Below are positions 20,354 through 33,084 of a stretch of DNA of 64,000 nucleotides, in pieces; the stretch's first letter is position 1; every line of letters begins with the position of its first letter. The stretch spans positions 65,968,899-66,032,898 of the forward strand of contig JARWIR010000001.1 of assembly GCA_029959085.1 (NCBI GenBank), given 5' to 3'. The translations under genes were made by a program, and so were the position numbers. Source of the stretch: Nemophila menziesii. Taxonomy: Eukaryota; Streptophyta; Magnoliopsida; Boraginales; Hydrophyllaceae. The notes under the pieces were generated by a model, which was not told where the DNA came from, made no database searches, and saw only the letters and a list, made by a program, of their open reading frames with translations.

Positions 20354-23154
20354 GGATGATAATACTTTTTACAATAAACATAAATTATATTCATAATTAT
20401 GTTATAATGCAATCTATAAAAATGTGATTTATGATAATGTTATATAATTAATAGTACTATAAAATTTTATAATTTTATATAACTTTCACGTAAGTTTAAA
20501 GAAAATCGTGTGTTTGAAATAAATCTAATTTTTATTTTATGTAATGACGAAATGTCATGGTAAAAGGACATCTTAATTTTGTATTACCTTATAAATGAAA
20601 ATCTAGATGATAAAGAGATTATTAAAGATACTCAAGTCTTTTAACTCAAACTTTTTAGAATTGTCATAATTTTCTTACTCAATTTTTATTCCATCTATCA
20701 AATAAACGATTTTTTTTTTACATTTTTGTGTCTTATTGTTAATTTTTATATTTCTATATACTAAGAACCTAATTTAAACTTTTGTCCAATATTTTCAAAT
20801 TATCGAGATTGACCTTATATGAAGTTGGTTTGCTAGTAAAAATACATATCTAGATACAAATTTTTCGTGTAGATTATGAATCTTTAAGATTTATGCGAGA
20901 CTAAACCATATTTATGAAGTTTTGTAGTCTTAAAGGGACTTTATGAAATTTTGTATCCTTAAGGTAAAGATTATTTTGAAAGGATAAATGTATTCCAGGT
21001 TCTTTTATGATTTATTTTATTTTGTTATTATCCAATATATTAGCAGTTTCTTACTTATTGTAATATTTCTTTACAAGAAATATCATTCTATATTTATTTA
21101 CGAAAATAAACAACTCACCTCTTTATTTTAATTAATAATTCTTAGACTATGTTTAAACTCTCATCTACTATCTTCTAAATAAAAATAGAAGCAATTATCG
21201 AAGTACCTTATGTAAAATAATAATATCTCTAAAATTTATGTCTAATATAAAAGATATAATAGAAAATAATACACTTAAATTATTTCTATCTCACTAAATT
21301 TTCCCACAAGAATACATCTGACTAAATTTTGCCGTTGAAAAATTCCCGGCAAGAGTTTTCCCGCCAATTTATTCCTATAAAAAAATTTCACGTCAAATTT
21401 TTCCCACCAAACAAAATTCCCACCAAATTTTATGTTGTTATTTTGTGAGAAAAATCTCACCAAACTATATTTCGAGGTTTTGTTTTGTTTGGTGGGATAT
21501 CTTACCAAACTACTTTTGATTTATGTTTTTGTGGGTTAAATCTTGGATGGTGGTGGCAAAGGTGTGATAAAATAATGATAATAAAAGATAAAAGAACACA
21601 CACCCACTACTACTACGAGAAACTCACTGCAAGTGCACAGATCGTTTGCAAGTTATAATTAATAAGTAAGATTCGTTCTCAGGAATTTATCAGTTAGCTC
21701 AAACTTCTATTTAGATAAGAAAGAGTAGTAGAGATTAATTGTGAAGACTAAAAGACAATAATGAAGAATTAAATATATTTTTGGTTTTCTGAATAAGAAT
21801 TGAATAATGCAAATAAATAAACTAATAGAATGGGGATGAGAATATAACTTAGTGTTGTTAGTATGTACCTATCATTCTAAATCCTACTCTAATTATAAGG
21901 GTGATTTAAGCTTTAAGCAAGAATAAATAGCCATCATTCTATAATCCTTCTAACTCCTATCAGGGTAGACTAAGGGGGCAACTTGAACACTACCAGGGGA
22001 CTTAGATAAGGGGACCCTGTGTAGTGATCGGTGGTTAAATTTACTCAATCATTCTCCCTCAACCAATCACCATCTCCTCTTATATCCAACAATAACATTT
22101 CTTTATTTTCTAGTTTAAACATGAATTTGTCATTAGTTTTTATTTCATTAATATTAATTCGATTATAAGCTAAAATATTTATGCGTGAGGATGCTAATGC
22201 AATACATTTTTTTAGCTTATTGATGAAGTTAATTTATTTGGGATATCTTATTTTGATATTTAACTGAGATGGGTTTTTAATACAATTACATTGTTTGTAT
22301 AGGCGTTTTCATTACTCTTGTGCTCTGGACAAAGTAGCAGGAGCCATTGTAATTTACCTAACACCCGGGTGGGGGAAAGATTTCAGACATTGTATACGAG
22401 CGCTTAGTGCCTTTCATCAGACGATATTAGCATGCTAGATAGTCAATGAGGGTAATAGGGACTTAAGCTGACCCGAAAGCCAAGAGTCGAATAAGGTAGA
22501 AAGTTAGGTTTACCCTTTTAGAGACCTATTTAACTTAGAATCCCGACTAATATGACCAATAAAGTCACATGCCCTTATGAATAACAGAGTTAATTGCGGC
22601 ATAGTAGATTACTTAGCAATATACTCAAGCATCTCTCTCATCGAATTAATTCTATTTACTTTTAGTTGTTTATTTTCATTCTCACTAGTTGATAATAATT
22701 TCTCTTATTTTAATTTCATTTACTTTTATCTTCTCATTAGTTATAAATCTTTACAAAAACCAAACAAATCTTTCCAATTTATATTTCTATTTTGTTATTC
22801 GAATTACATACTTTATGCATTTACATTACTTTGAAAACCTTTATTCGCAATACATCCCTGCAAACTATAACCCTACTTATCATTTCTTGCTAACCTACGA
22901 TTCGTACTCTACGGAGTCGATTCCCACATTGGTTGTACTTTATTTCATTAACGGGAACGACACAAGGTCAAGATGGCTCAGTTGCCGAGGATGATTGTTT
23001 ACGATTTTTGTGTTTTCGTTGTAGTGTAGATTCTACTACTACCGCGTTGACCTATAATATAACTAGGCGTGTGATTTCGTGTACATTTGACAAAGTGTCA
23101 ACTATGGTTGCCGCTATCCTCGACCTTATTAAACACTTCACCGATAGGTCAAAG
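20354..23154 (+). repeat. Composite duplicated unit, left copy
   Basis: From GATGATAATACTTTTTA at about 20354 to GGTCAAAG at 23154 this is closely similar to 45147-52337, once the transposon at 45203-49615 is removed; both are then about 2.8 kb. It contains a reversed LTR end (about 21556-22100), a forward LTR part (22115-22971), a damaged primer site and the start of a hAT transposase. Flanks differ in the two copies (LINE remnant and Athila pol here, Copia-like LTR and the rest of hAT there). At the 21275-21540 part, short CCCACCAAA/TTTGGTGGG inverted repeats occur. Confidence 0.75.
22115..22992 (+). mobile_element. LTR part and degenerate primer site, family C
   Basis: The sequence up to 22971 (...cacaaggtca) is an LTR 3' part, followed by ATGGCTCAGTTGCCGAGGA at 22973-22992 where the right-hand copy has TGGCGCCATTGCCGAGGAT. 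The primer site here is therefore mutated. About 50 bp further on, hAT-like sequence (about 23035-23154) begins: [18 protein letters not shown] and LIKHFTDRS. Confidence 0.6.
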
Positions 23155-26100
23155 GAGAATCGAGAGTTGTATAATGGTACCTTTTGTTCTCTCTCGAAAT
23201 GCTTTGGACGGAGTCGTCTATCATGCCATCTATTTGTTTTCTCCTTATAGAGGCGTGAATTTTCATAGGCAAGATAGCGAAACTCCTCCAACTCGTTCAA
23301 TTGCATCAACCTTTGTTTCCCGGCCAGTTCTGGATCTAGATTCAGAGTTTTAATAGCCCAGATGGCTCGAGATTCAATCTCAATAGGTAGATGACATGCT
23401 TTGCCGTAGACCATGCGATATGGAGATGCCCTAACTGGTGTTTTAAATGTTGTTCTGTAAGCCCAGAGAGCATCATCTAGCTTTAACGACCAATCTTTCC
23501 TCGTTTTGTTCACGGTCTTCTCAAGAATAGATTTGATTTCCCGGTTGGAAACTTCAGCTTGACCGTTAGTTTGTGGGTGATAACCAGTTGCAATGCGTTG
23601 TCTCACTCCAAACTTACGAAGGAGGTTTCTCAGTTGAGCATTGATGAAATGGGTACCTTTATCACTGATGAGAACACGTGGCGTACCATGTCTTGAAAAG
23701 ATATTTGTCTTTAAGATTTTAATTACTGTTTGCGAATCGTTCTTTGGTATTGCCACTGCTTCTACCCATTTTGATACATAATCTACCGCAAGCAAAATAT
23801 AAATATTTCCATGGGAAATAAAGAAAGGTACCATGAAATCTATTCCCCATACATCAAAGATTTCGACTTCTAGAATATTGTTAAGCGGCATCGCGTCTCT
23901 TTTTGATATATTACCAGTAAACTGGCATCTTTGACATGACTGGACAAAACGATGACAATCTCTGTGTAGGGTAGGCCAATAGAAACCGGATTGAAGAATT
24001 GTAGCTACAGTTCTATCGGTTTTAAAGTGACCTCCATATGGTGATCCATGACAGCTTGCTATAATCTTATCAACTTCGCCTTTATGCACACATCTTCTAA
24101 CCACTTGGTCACTACAAATTTTCCAGAGGTATGGTTCATCCCAATAGTATTGTTTAGCCTGGTGAGACAATCTTTGTCTTTGTTGTGGATGGATATCCTT
24201 GGGGGAATACACCACTCACAATGAGGTTGACTAGATCTGCATACCATGGAACAAACGCATCTTTAATAGCAAAAAGTTGTTCATCAGGGAATACCTCTTT
24301 AACCAATAATGGTTCCTTGTTCGCATCAGATCCTTCGAGCCTTGATAAATGATCAGCAACTTGATTCTTGCATCACTTTCGGTCTCGAATATCTATGTCG
24401 AACTCTTGAAGCAACAGTACCCATCTAATAAGACGCGACTTAGCGTCCTTTTTCTCCATAAGGTATCTGATAGCTGAATGGTCCGTGTATACAATAGTTT
24501 TCTTCCCAATCAGATAGGAATGAAATTTATCAAAAGCATATACTACGGCCAACATCTCTTTCTCCGTTACTGTATAATTCATCTGGGAAGCGTTGAAGAT
24601 CTTACTTGCATAATAAATCGTGTGGAAGAGCTTGTCCTTCCTCTGCCCCAAGACAACACCCATAGCGTGATCACTAGCATCGCACATAAGTTCAAACGGA
24701 GCTTTCCAATCAGGAGGTATAACAATAGGTGTGGAGATTAGTTTCTCCTTAATCGTAAAAAACGCTTGAAGACATTTGTCAGTAAAGTTAATTGGCTTAT
24801 CCTTTTCAAGTAAAGAACAAAGCGGTTTGGCGATCTTGGAGAAATCCTTAATAAATCTTCGATAAAATCCTGCGTGACCCAAGAAACTTCTCACTCCTTT
24901 TACAGAAACTGGAGGTGGTAATGTTTTGATAACTTCAATTTTAGCATGATCAACTTCCATTCCTGCCTTCGAAACTTTATGTCCCAACACAATTCCCTCT
25001 TGAACCATGAAGTGGCATTTTTCCCAGTGAAGCACATGATCTTTTTCTTTACATCTCACAAGGACTTTCTCAAGATTATTTAAACAATCATTAAAACTAT
25101 CTCCAAACACCGAAAAATCATCCATAAAAACCTCCAAGTATTTATCAATCATGTCCCAAAATATATCCATTATGTACCTCTGGAACGTGGCAGGTGCATT
25201 ACATAAACCAAACGACATCCTTCTATAAGCAAAGGTGCCAAACGAACAAGTAAAAGTTGTTTTGTGTTGATCAAGGGGATCCACACAAATCTGATTATAA
25301 CCTGAATATCCGTCAAGGAAACAATAATATTCTCTCCCTGCGAGTTTATCTAGCATCTGATCAATGAATGGCAGCGGGAAGTGATCTTTCTTTGTATCTT
25401 TGTTGAGTCTTTGGTAATCCATGCATACTCGCCACCCCACAACTGTTCTTGATGGTATGGCTTCACCTTGATCATTAAGGATGGTAGTAATACCTCCTTT
25501 CTTTGGAACACATTGCACTGGACTAACCCAATCACTGCTGACAATTGGATAAATAATTCCCACATCTAGTAACTTGATTACCTCCTTCCTAACCACTTCT
25601 TTCATAGCTGGCATGAGTCTTCTTTTTCCCTCTATAGATCGCACACCTTCGTTCTCAAGAATGATTTTGTGTTTGCAAACGGAAGGACTAATTCCCTTGA
25701 TGTCAGCAATAGTCCATCCGATTGCTTCTTTGTTAGCGCGAAGTACATGAAGCAGCTTCTCCTCTTGAAGACCTGAAAGGTTAGCAGAAATAATAACAGG
25801 CAGTGTTTTGTTCGTACCTAGATATGCATAGCGTAGATGATCTAGAAACGGTTTTTCTTCTAGAACAGCTGGACATATTATGGATGGTTGCTTTATAGGT
25901 TCAATGCCACCTGATTCTCGAAGTAGTTCTCGTATATTTGATCCTAATGCAGCAACTTCGTCAGGAGGATTCTCGTTTTCCTCTTGTGATTTAAGTGTTA
26001 AGGCCTCGTCAAGATCATCATCTAAGGTTGCTTCATTGAAGACATCTTGTGTAATTTTTCCGAAAACATCTATTTTGAAACACTCATCTTTCGAATTTGG

Positions 26101-26217
26101 CAACTTCATAGCCTTAAACACATTGAATCGTACCTGTTCGTCTTGTACCCTCATGATTAACTCACCATTCTCAACATCTATTAGTGTACGCCCCGTGGCT
26201 AAGAATGGTCTACCCAA
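23155..26217 (-). pseudogene. Athila-like pol: reverse transcriptase, RNase H, integrase
   Basis: Pol of the minus-strand element whose gag lies at 26916-39308. Seen in order: GRPFLATGR junction after protease, RT ([35 protein letters not shown] catalytic pair), RNase H ([27 protein letters not shown]), integrase with HHCC zinc finger ([10 protein letters not shown] ... CQRCQF) and the catalytic D-D-E ([27 protein letters not shown]). Breaks: in-frame TGA at about 24370, a frameshift near 24215, and a truncation at 23155 about 50 residues before the usual integrase end, where the composite unit begins. Pol copies and integrates the retroelement; this copy cannot encode a complete one. Confidence 0.9.
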
Positions 26218-26930
26218 GATGATGGGACATTCTTATCCGCGTCGTAGTCAAGAATAATAAAATCACAAGGAAAAACAAAAGTACTAGCTTTAACTAAAAC
26301 ATTTATAATTTTACCTACTGGTCGGGAGAGGGAGCGATCCGCCATTTGTAATACCACAGATGTGGGTACTACCTCTCCTATGTTAAGCTTCTCGAACAGA
26401 GATCTTGGCATGAGATTGATACTCGCGCCTAAATCGCATAATTCTTTACCAGTCCAACTGTCTCCAATGCCAATTGGAATTGTAAAACTTCCGGGATCTT
26501 CTAGCTTCGGTGGTAACTTGTTTTGACAAATAGCACTATACTCCACAGGCAGTCCAATTGTTTCCCCAGTTTCTAAACTTCGTTTGTTAGAAAGAATGTC
26601 CTTCATGAATTTTAGATATTTCGGCATTCTTTTGAGAGCTTCTACAAACGACATATTAATATCTAACTTGTTCACCATGTCAGCGAACTTCTTGAATTCT
26701 TGGTCATTGTCCTTTTTCCTAACACGTGAAGGGTATGGTGGTGGAGGGCGTGTATTAAGTTCCCCTGAGCTTTTCTTCTTTTCAGGTGTCTTGGCTTGGA
26801 CACCCTTTGGTTCAACTACCTCTTCTACCTTATCTTCTATTGTTTCTTCAACTTCCTTTTCTGGAATAGGGGTTGATTCTGGTTCTCTTCTTGGTGGAGG
26901 TAGTTGTTTTCCACTTCACAATTCAACTGC
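26199..26930 (-). pseudogene. Athila-like gag-pol linker and aspartic protease
   Basis: A proline/glutamate-rich linker (TPIPEKEVEE, NTRPPPPYPSRVRKK) is followed by FVEALKRMPKYLKFMKDI and the protease core CDLGASINLMPRSLFEKL, in which DLGAS is the catalytic aspartate motif (D-T/S-G in cellular enzymes). Its end overlaps the pol frame near 26217-26240, where a one-base shift separates [11 protein letters not shown] from GRPFLATGR. It would process the gag-pol polyprotein. Confidence 0.85.
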
Positions 26931-27442
26931 ATGACAAGCATCATCTCCAGGAGCAATAGTATCATTTGGGAGTTGCCCTTTTGGCCTGTTTTGCAATGTA
27001 CTCGCCATATGTGATAGAGTATGCTCGAGTTTTTTGATCACCTTTTGCTGGGCTTGAATTTTTTGTTGGCTGATACTCATATTTTCTTCAATTGCTTGCA
27101 TCAGTTTAGCCGTACTCGAATTCAAGCTCAAGGTTTGTTCTTTCCTTGTTAGTTGCATTGACGGTTTTGGTGGTTCTTGATAAGCTTTTTCAACAATGGG
27201 CGCCTTTTGATGTATAGGTTGTGGTGGATAGTAGGATTGAGGTTGGGGTAGATGATAAGTCTCTTGATTTCTGACCCAACTTCTCTGTTGTGGAGGGTGT
27301 TGATAACTAGCGTAGCTTTCTTGAGGATTATCATAACCATTAGAATAATAGTTATTTTGCGACGATATAGAAGAAGCTGAGGCTGGATTATTTATACACC
27401 TTTCCCACATATAATTTCTGGATCCACAACCTGGACACGAAG
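26916..27442 (-). pseudogene. Athila-like gag C-terminal part with zinc knuckle
   Basis: Begins at the solo LTR boundary with CPGCGSRNYMWERC, a CCHC-like knuckle in which the third position is replaced, then a Gln/Pro/Tyr-rich tail and a coiled-coil-like stretch (QAQQKVIKKLEHTLSHMAST). It ends HAVEL with a stop at 26916-26918. The upstream gag lies at 29011-29374, beyond the inserted solo LTR. Confidence 0.8.
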
Positions 27443-27447
27443 GTATT

Positions 27448-29010
27448 TGATGTCTCCCTAATTGTTCTTATTTTAGACCCTTGGGAGACATCATTTTTTA
27501 TGTTTATTTGAATATTTTAATAGACTTTTGAGTTAAAAATGCAATAATCCGGAATTTCTATTTTATTTCTAGTAATTTTGATTTATTAAACTTTTGCGCG
27601 TAATCTTGTGTGTTTTAGTGAAAAGTTTGTAGGTTTTAATTATTAGCTAGGAATGGAATCCGAGAAGAGAGTCAAAGATCGTGATATGGAGTCAAGACTT
27701 GAAGATAAATCCCGAAAGAATTGTTTTTAGAGCTACAAATCTGTTTTCCAGGCCAAAGATTGTTGATTTCAAGGCGCTTAAGAGACGATTTAGCCGCTGA
27801 CCTTTGAAGAGAAAACATTCCTTATCGAGTTACGGAATTTTAGCAACTGGAATCAAGTCAATCGGAGTCATAACGAAGCGGAAAAAACCGTTTTAGTGGA
27901 GGTACAGCAGCAGTTACGGGATTTTGGGCTAAGTTAGTGGACTTGGGCCTTCAATATTTCATTTAATTAAAAGCCTAGGTCCAAGTCCGAATTTGAGCTT
28001 ATAAAAGGAGTTCTTGACTTCTATTTTTCATACAATTCATCTTTTACAATTTAAAACATCAGAGAGAAGCAACAGAAGGAAGAAAGAAGAAGCTGCAAGA
28101 GCTGGAGATGGTCTATATCTCCGTTCTCAGTCATTCCCATTCCAGAAATTAGGTTTCTTTTAATTTTAATTCTGTAATCAATTATGAATTCCTTTTCAAT
28201 TAATTTAGTTTTTCTTTTAATTAGTATGAGCTAAACACATTTTAGTGCTTGAGAATGCTATATTGGTAATTCCCAATCGTATTGAATTTCATATGTTGAA
28301 TTTGGGTTTCTGTTAAATTAAATTAGATTGTGTCTTTTACTCTTTTCGATAAATTGAGAATATTTACTGTTTTTAGAGTCATGAACTAGGAACAGGTGTT
28401 AGTATCTAGGCTATTCCAATTAGTGGCGATTGGATCATCCTGACGGAGGGTTTAGGTGCAGAAATATTTATTCAATCTAGAATAGAAGCTATTGATTCTG
28501 ACGAACTTAGCTAATTCTAGGGCCAATGAGGTAAAATTCTTAAACATCTAAAAGTGGATCATATTTACCCTGACGGGACTAGTGACACTCTAGGATGGCC
28601 TTATAGTCCACCCTGACGGGGGTATAAGGAATTTAGAATCCCGACCATTGTAATTGACCAATTTAACCCTTAAACAACATAGGTTATGAAATAGGATTAG
28701 GAAGACCCCTTGCGTTCTCAAGTGCTACCTTCTCATACTGCGTTTCACATCTTTTTACTTGCGTTTTACCTTTTACTTGCATTTTATCAATAGTCTTTCA
28801 TTAAGTAGAATTAATACAACAATCAAATCAATCATTATTTCTTTACTTGTTTTCACAAGTGCAACCATTCATTAATTGTTAAACATTGTAGTCAACCAAA
28901 CCGTCCCTGCGAACGATCCTAGATCATTATTACTACTTGGGACAACCGTACACTTGCGGTTGTGGTTCGATCACATTTGCATTTATTTTAGAACACACAA
29001 AGGACCACCA
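27448..29010 (+). mobile_element. Solo LTR, family A, with perfect target duplication
   Basis: TGATGTCTCCC...GGACCACCA, 1563 bp, flanked by GTATT at 27443-27447 and GTATT at 29011-29015. No primer site or internal sequence. It sits inside the gag of the minus-strand element, in opposite orientation. TATA box TATAAAAG at about 28001. It matches the 2453-4015 LTR throughout with scattered differences. Confidence 0.93.
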
Positions 29011-29374
29011 GTATTGTACGTACTAAATTTACCTGAGCAATTGTTCGAGCTTTGTCTTGTAGTTCTTCGAGTTGTTGGCTCAATTCCTTGAGCTTCAGAG
29101 ATTCTGAAGTGTCTTCTTTTTCTTTTGGTTTACTTGGCCAACTTCTCTCGTTCTCAAGAATTCTCTCCATACAAATTTCGACTTCTGTAGGATCTAGTAA
29201 CACAAAACCTTTGTTTCCTAACGTATCTGCTCTTGCCCTTCACTTGTTATCAAGTCCTCCATAGAACATGGTTAAAGAATATTCCGGCGATGATTTATGG
29301 TATGGACATCTCGCCTTTTTTTCATTAAATCGTAACCATGCTTCACCCAAACTTTCTCCGTCTTCCTGCATAAA
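29011..29374 (-). pseudogene. Athila-like gag, middle part
   Basis: Continues gag from the fragment at 38818-39308. Minus-strand reading gives FMQEDGESLGEAW, RFNEKKARCPYH, then FVLLDPTEVEICMERILENE with a conserved RSWPSKPKEKE block, as in the gag at 31069 (ENIIEQERSWPS). Ends at the solo LTR. At least one stop is present (about 29240). Confidence 0.8.
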
Positions 29375-29379
29375 CTGTT

Positions 29380-30912
29380 TGATGTCTCCTCATTTGTGAT
29401 AGATTTATATTAGGATGAGACATCATTTTTAGTGATTTAGAAGTCATAATAGTTGATTTTCTTGAGAAATAGTACATTTTCCTAATTTGAGTCTTGATTT
29501 AGTGAAATAATATTTTTAGAGCATATTGGGTTTAATTGTTTATTTAGTGTGTAGCTTTAAAGATAATTATGGAGATTAATTAGAGTCCAAGTCAAAGACT
29601 ACAAGATATGGAAAGAGATTCGCATGGTAATTGGAGATAAGGAAATAAAAGCTAAAATTATGGAAAAGGAAAAGCTGCCTAAATCTGAATTTCTGCAGCA
29701 ACGCCTAAAGAAGTGGTGATAACTCCAAAGGAAGCCGATTTTGGAAGATTCCTTTCATAGGGACGAAGATAATTCTGTGAGGATTCTTTTGGTATATTGT
29801 GGAGCAAAAAAAGACCAATAACGAAGAAGATATGCTCAAAACAGTTCAGCAGTAATTATCTTTATTTCCATACAAATTTGAGTTGGGCTTGGAGTCCATT
29901 ACTTAACCTCTCCTTCAAGAAAACGAATTAGGTCTTCTAAACACCTATAAATACACCCTTATATCACTTGTAAATCATCCTTGCCTCATAGTAATTAGTT
30001 CTTAAGGTTTTATTCTTCCAGTTTATTGTAGAGAGTAAGATGATGTCTTTTGTAATTTCTTTTAGTTTAATTCTATCAAGTATGAACTAAACTCCCTTAC
30101 CTTGGGTTTTGCATCATGTATAATCTATGAATTCTAATTCTTCTATCTAGGTTTCTTTGGGAATTACATGTTTTAAATTGATATTAGCTGCTTACTCTTA
30201 TATTTGTTTATGTGTTTTGATTTAATGACTGTTTTCCTTGCTAGTGCACGAGTATAGAATTACCTTAATAGTAATTAGATGATCACCTTAGCTGGCTGTC
30301 TAATTATTGAAACACCACTTAACGTCTAGTGTCGATATTAGTCCTGACAAAACTGATTCTAACTAGATAGTCATTAGGGTATAATTTAATCACCATATCA
30401 CCAATTGAATATATTGTTTGCTTAGGGCCTTAGTAGCGTTTGATAACCCTATTTGAAACAGCTTCTTGGTTGTGCCGTAGCCCCCTTAGTCGCTCTCAAG
30501 GTCTAAGGAATGGGAATTTAGAATCCTGACTAAGTATACAAGAGCTAATATTCTCCCTTATTAACTAGATCTAATAGAAAGAATTAGAAGGATTAGTGCA
30601 TACTAGCAAAACCTAAGCTATACTTCTCATCTCATATTCTTAGTATTTTATTTTATTGTCTTTGTTTTCTTAGTTTTAATTCTTAATTTCAAATTCTATT
30701 CGATTTTAGTTTCTGTCTTTAATTATTTACTTCTTACTCGTTATTCCTACCCACGTGATTAACACACTTAAGTCCCTGAGAACGAACTCAACTTATCAAC
30801 TAAAACTTGCATACGTCCTGTAATACTTGCATTACTGTGCCTGTCTAGGGTGAGAGTGCGTAGTTTTTTTACTTAATTTTATCTTATTTTTATCACACCC
30901 TAGGCGACACCA
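29380..30912 (+). repeat. 5' LTR of family B element
   Basis: TGATGTCTCCTCATTTG to ...CTAGGCGACACCA, 1533 bp. TATAAATA at 29946-29953 is the likely promoter. An inverted copy of the LTR tip (ATGAGACATCA) lies about 35 bp in. Bases 29813-30576 show no difference from the 3' LTR, whereas both ends of the LTR do. Confidence 0.93.
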
Positions 30913-30918
30913 AGTTTT

Positions 30919-30937
30919 TGGCGCCGCTGCCGGGGAC
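30919..30937 (+). other. Primer-binding site (tRNA-Asp type)
   Basis: TGGCGCCGCTGCCGGGGAC, six bases after the LTR. The 3' end of plant tRNA-Asp is the known primer of Athila elements and fits this sequence. Confidence 0.8.
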
Positions 30938-31068
30938 TTGTGTCTCTTTAGCGTGTGGGTTATCTATTTCGAGTAGTAGTTTTTAATTAGTTTTTATTTT
31001 TCATTATTTAGTTTTTGTTTTTCCGGATTTATGCTTGTGGTTTGCTTTAGTCTTTTTCAGGTTTCACA

Positions 31069-33084
31069 GTGTTTAATTCTTGGCCTCCTTTATCGGAGAC
31101 TGAGAGAAGCTTCAGACCTTACAACAAACGAGTTCGTGAGGAAAGAGCCTTAAGAAGAGCGATGGCAGCCCATCTAGATCCACCACTCGAGGACCCAATT
31201 GGAGGACCACAACTTAATCCGCTTGGTGGTCAACAACAAGGTGTACCACATCCACTAGGAGGAGGTAATGGGCAGAATAACGTTAATAACCAACATAACC
31301 GAGTTGAACAAGACCTTCCTGGCCTCCATGTGCCGTTCTATGTTCAACCAATAGGTTACCGCCCTCCAGAGATCCAGAATACTAAATTTAGACCTGATCC
31401 GGGTATGCTCAGTCAATTTCAGAGTCATGGACTCTACAGTGGTACAGCAATTCAAGATCCGGTAAGATCAATTCAGAAGTTTATGCAGATTTGTGATGCC
31501 TATGTTACTCCAGGCATTACACGCGAGCAACTGTATTGTCATATGTTTTCGTTCTTCTTAACCGGTAGAGCTAGCGAATGGCTAGATAGACAACCACCTG
31601 GAACAATTAATACATGGGTAGAACTTCAAGCCACTTTCTTTAACCGTTTTTATCCGAAGAGTATGCGACTCAAAGATCAAAGCGAGCTTGCAAGATTTTG
31701 TCAAGAAGGTGGAGAGAAAATAGGAGAGGCATGGACAAGGTTTCAACATAAATTAGCTAGATGTCCGCTCCATGGTTATACCCCCGCTCTACAGCTTGTA
31801 ATATTCTATGAATGTCTTAATGAAAAAGGTAGAGAGAAGGTGGATAACATTGGAAAGGGAAATTTTGTGTCCATGAATCATAATAAAGCTTCCGAGGTTT
31901 TAGAAAATATTATTGAACAAGAAAGAAGTTGGCCTTCAACGCGAGCTCTTGTAACAAAGACCCGAGGAACGCTTCGTTTAGATGCAGAAACTGCGAACTC
32001 AGCTCTAATATCCGCATTAGAAAATCAAATCAAAGAGCTGAAGTTAGAGATGCAAAAGAATTTAGCCGCAGTAAACGTAGTACAAGAAGCACAAGGTTGT
32101 CAACAATGTGGGGTTAATAATCATACATGGGAAGAATGCGAAGGAAATCCACAATCTGTTTACTTTATATCCAACTGAGGAGGTTATCAATGGGGTAACC
32201 GAAATCATCCGGGTATGCAGTATTCAAATCCTCAAGGGGCCGCTCATCCTGGTCATTATCAACCACGCCCCCAGAACAACTCTTTCCAACCTAGAGGTCA
32301 GTATCAAAATAAACCTGCTCCACCTCAACAACCTGTTCAAGATGCCTATACCGATGCGTTAGATCAGAAAGATTTACCTCAGTATCCTCAAGAAGGATCT
32401 ATAGACAATCAACAAGTAATACAAATCTTGAACCGTTTGACCACGAATATGAACGCTCAGGAAGAGAAAGTCCGAGGACAAGATGCCGCACTTCAGATTT
32501 TAGGTACTCAAGTAGAACAATTAAACAAAGTTCTAACGAATTTAATGGAACAGAAAGAATTGAAGGCAATCGAAGGAGGTGATGACAATTTTGGGTTCGA
32601 AGCTTGTAAGGCTATTTGCCTTGATATTGAAGAAGAAAAGGATGAAGCACCGCATGCTGCCGTTAGTGCCGTGGAAGTTCCGAGTACCGAAGAAGAACCA
32701 ACCAAGTCTAGCCCCGTGGAATCTAACTGTTCTGAGGTTTATGTGGAGGACGATTCAGAAGGAGCCGAATTTATCCAGCTTCTGAAGAAGATGCAAGAGA
32801 AAATTCGATCGGTTATGGATTATCAAGCTGAGCTGGCTAAAGAGAAAGAGAAAGAAGCCTCAGAGGAGGAATCAAAAATTGAAGATGAAGTTGCACCTGC
32901 TGTGCAAGAAGAGAAAGAAGAAGAGAAGGTGGAACCGCCACCTATTGTTCAAACAGTGTCACCAACTATTCCTGATACAAATCCTAAGGATGACACTGAA
33001 CTCAAGACATTTGTAGAGGCGTATACACCTGAAAATATCAACGCCCAACTGCTTGAGATAGCGAAGAAAGGACTTACACCGTAA
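31069..33084 (+). pseudogene. Gag of family B element
   Basis: One frame from 31069 to TAA at 33082-33084, broken by a single TGA at 32176-32178 between ISN and GGYQWG. The first ATG in frame is at 31162 (MAAHLDPP); upstream codons open with GTG and follow a 'tttttcag' that could be a splice acceptor. Seen: VPFYVQPIGYRPPEIQ and the RPDPGMLSQF region, retrotransposon gag core (SIQKFMQICDAYVTPG to ELARFCQEGGEKIGEAW), the zinc knuckle CQQCGVNNHTWEEC, then a Gln-rich and a Glu-rich tail with coiled-coil character. Gag builds the particle and binds the RNA; this would be the main protein the element could offer. Confidence 0.85.

Noticed and set aside
22577..23353. Small hydrophobic plus-strand frames
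   Set aside because: They are in the LTR and primer region of the composite unit and recur only because the unit is duplicated.
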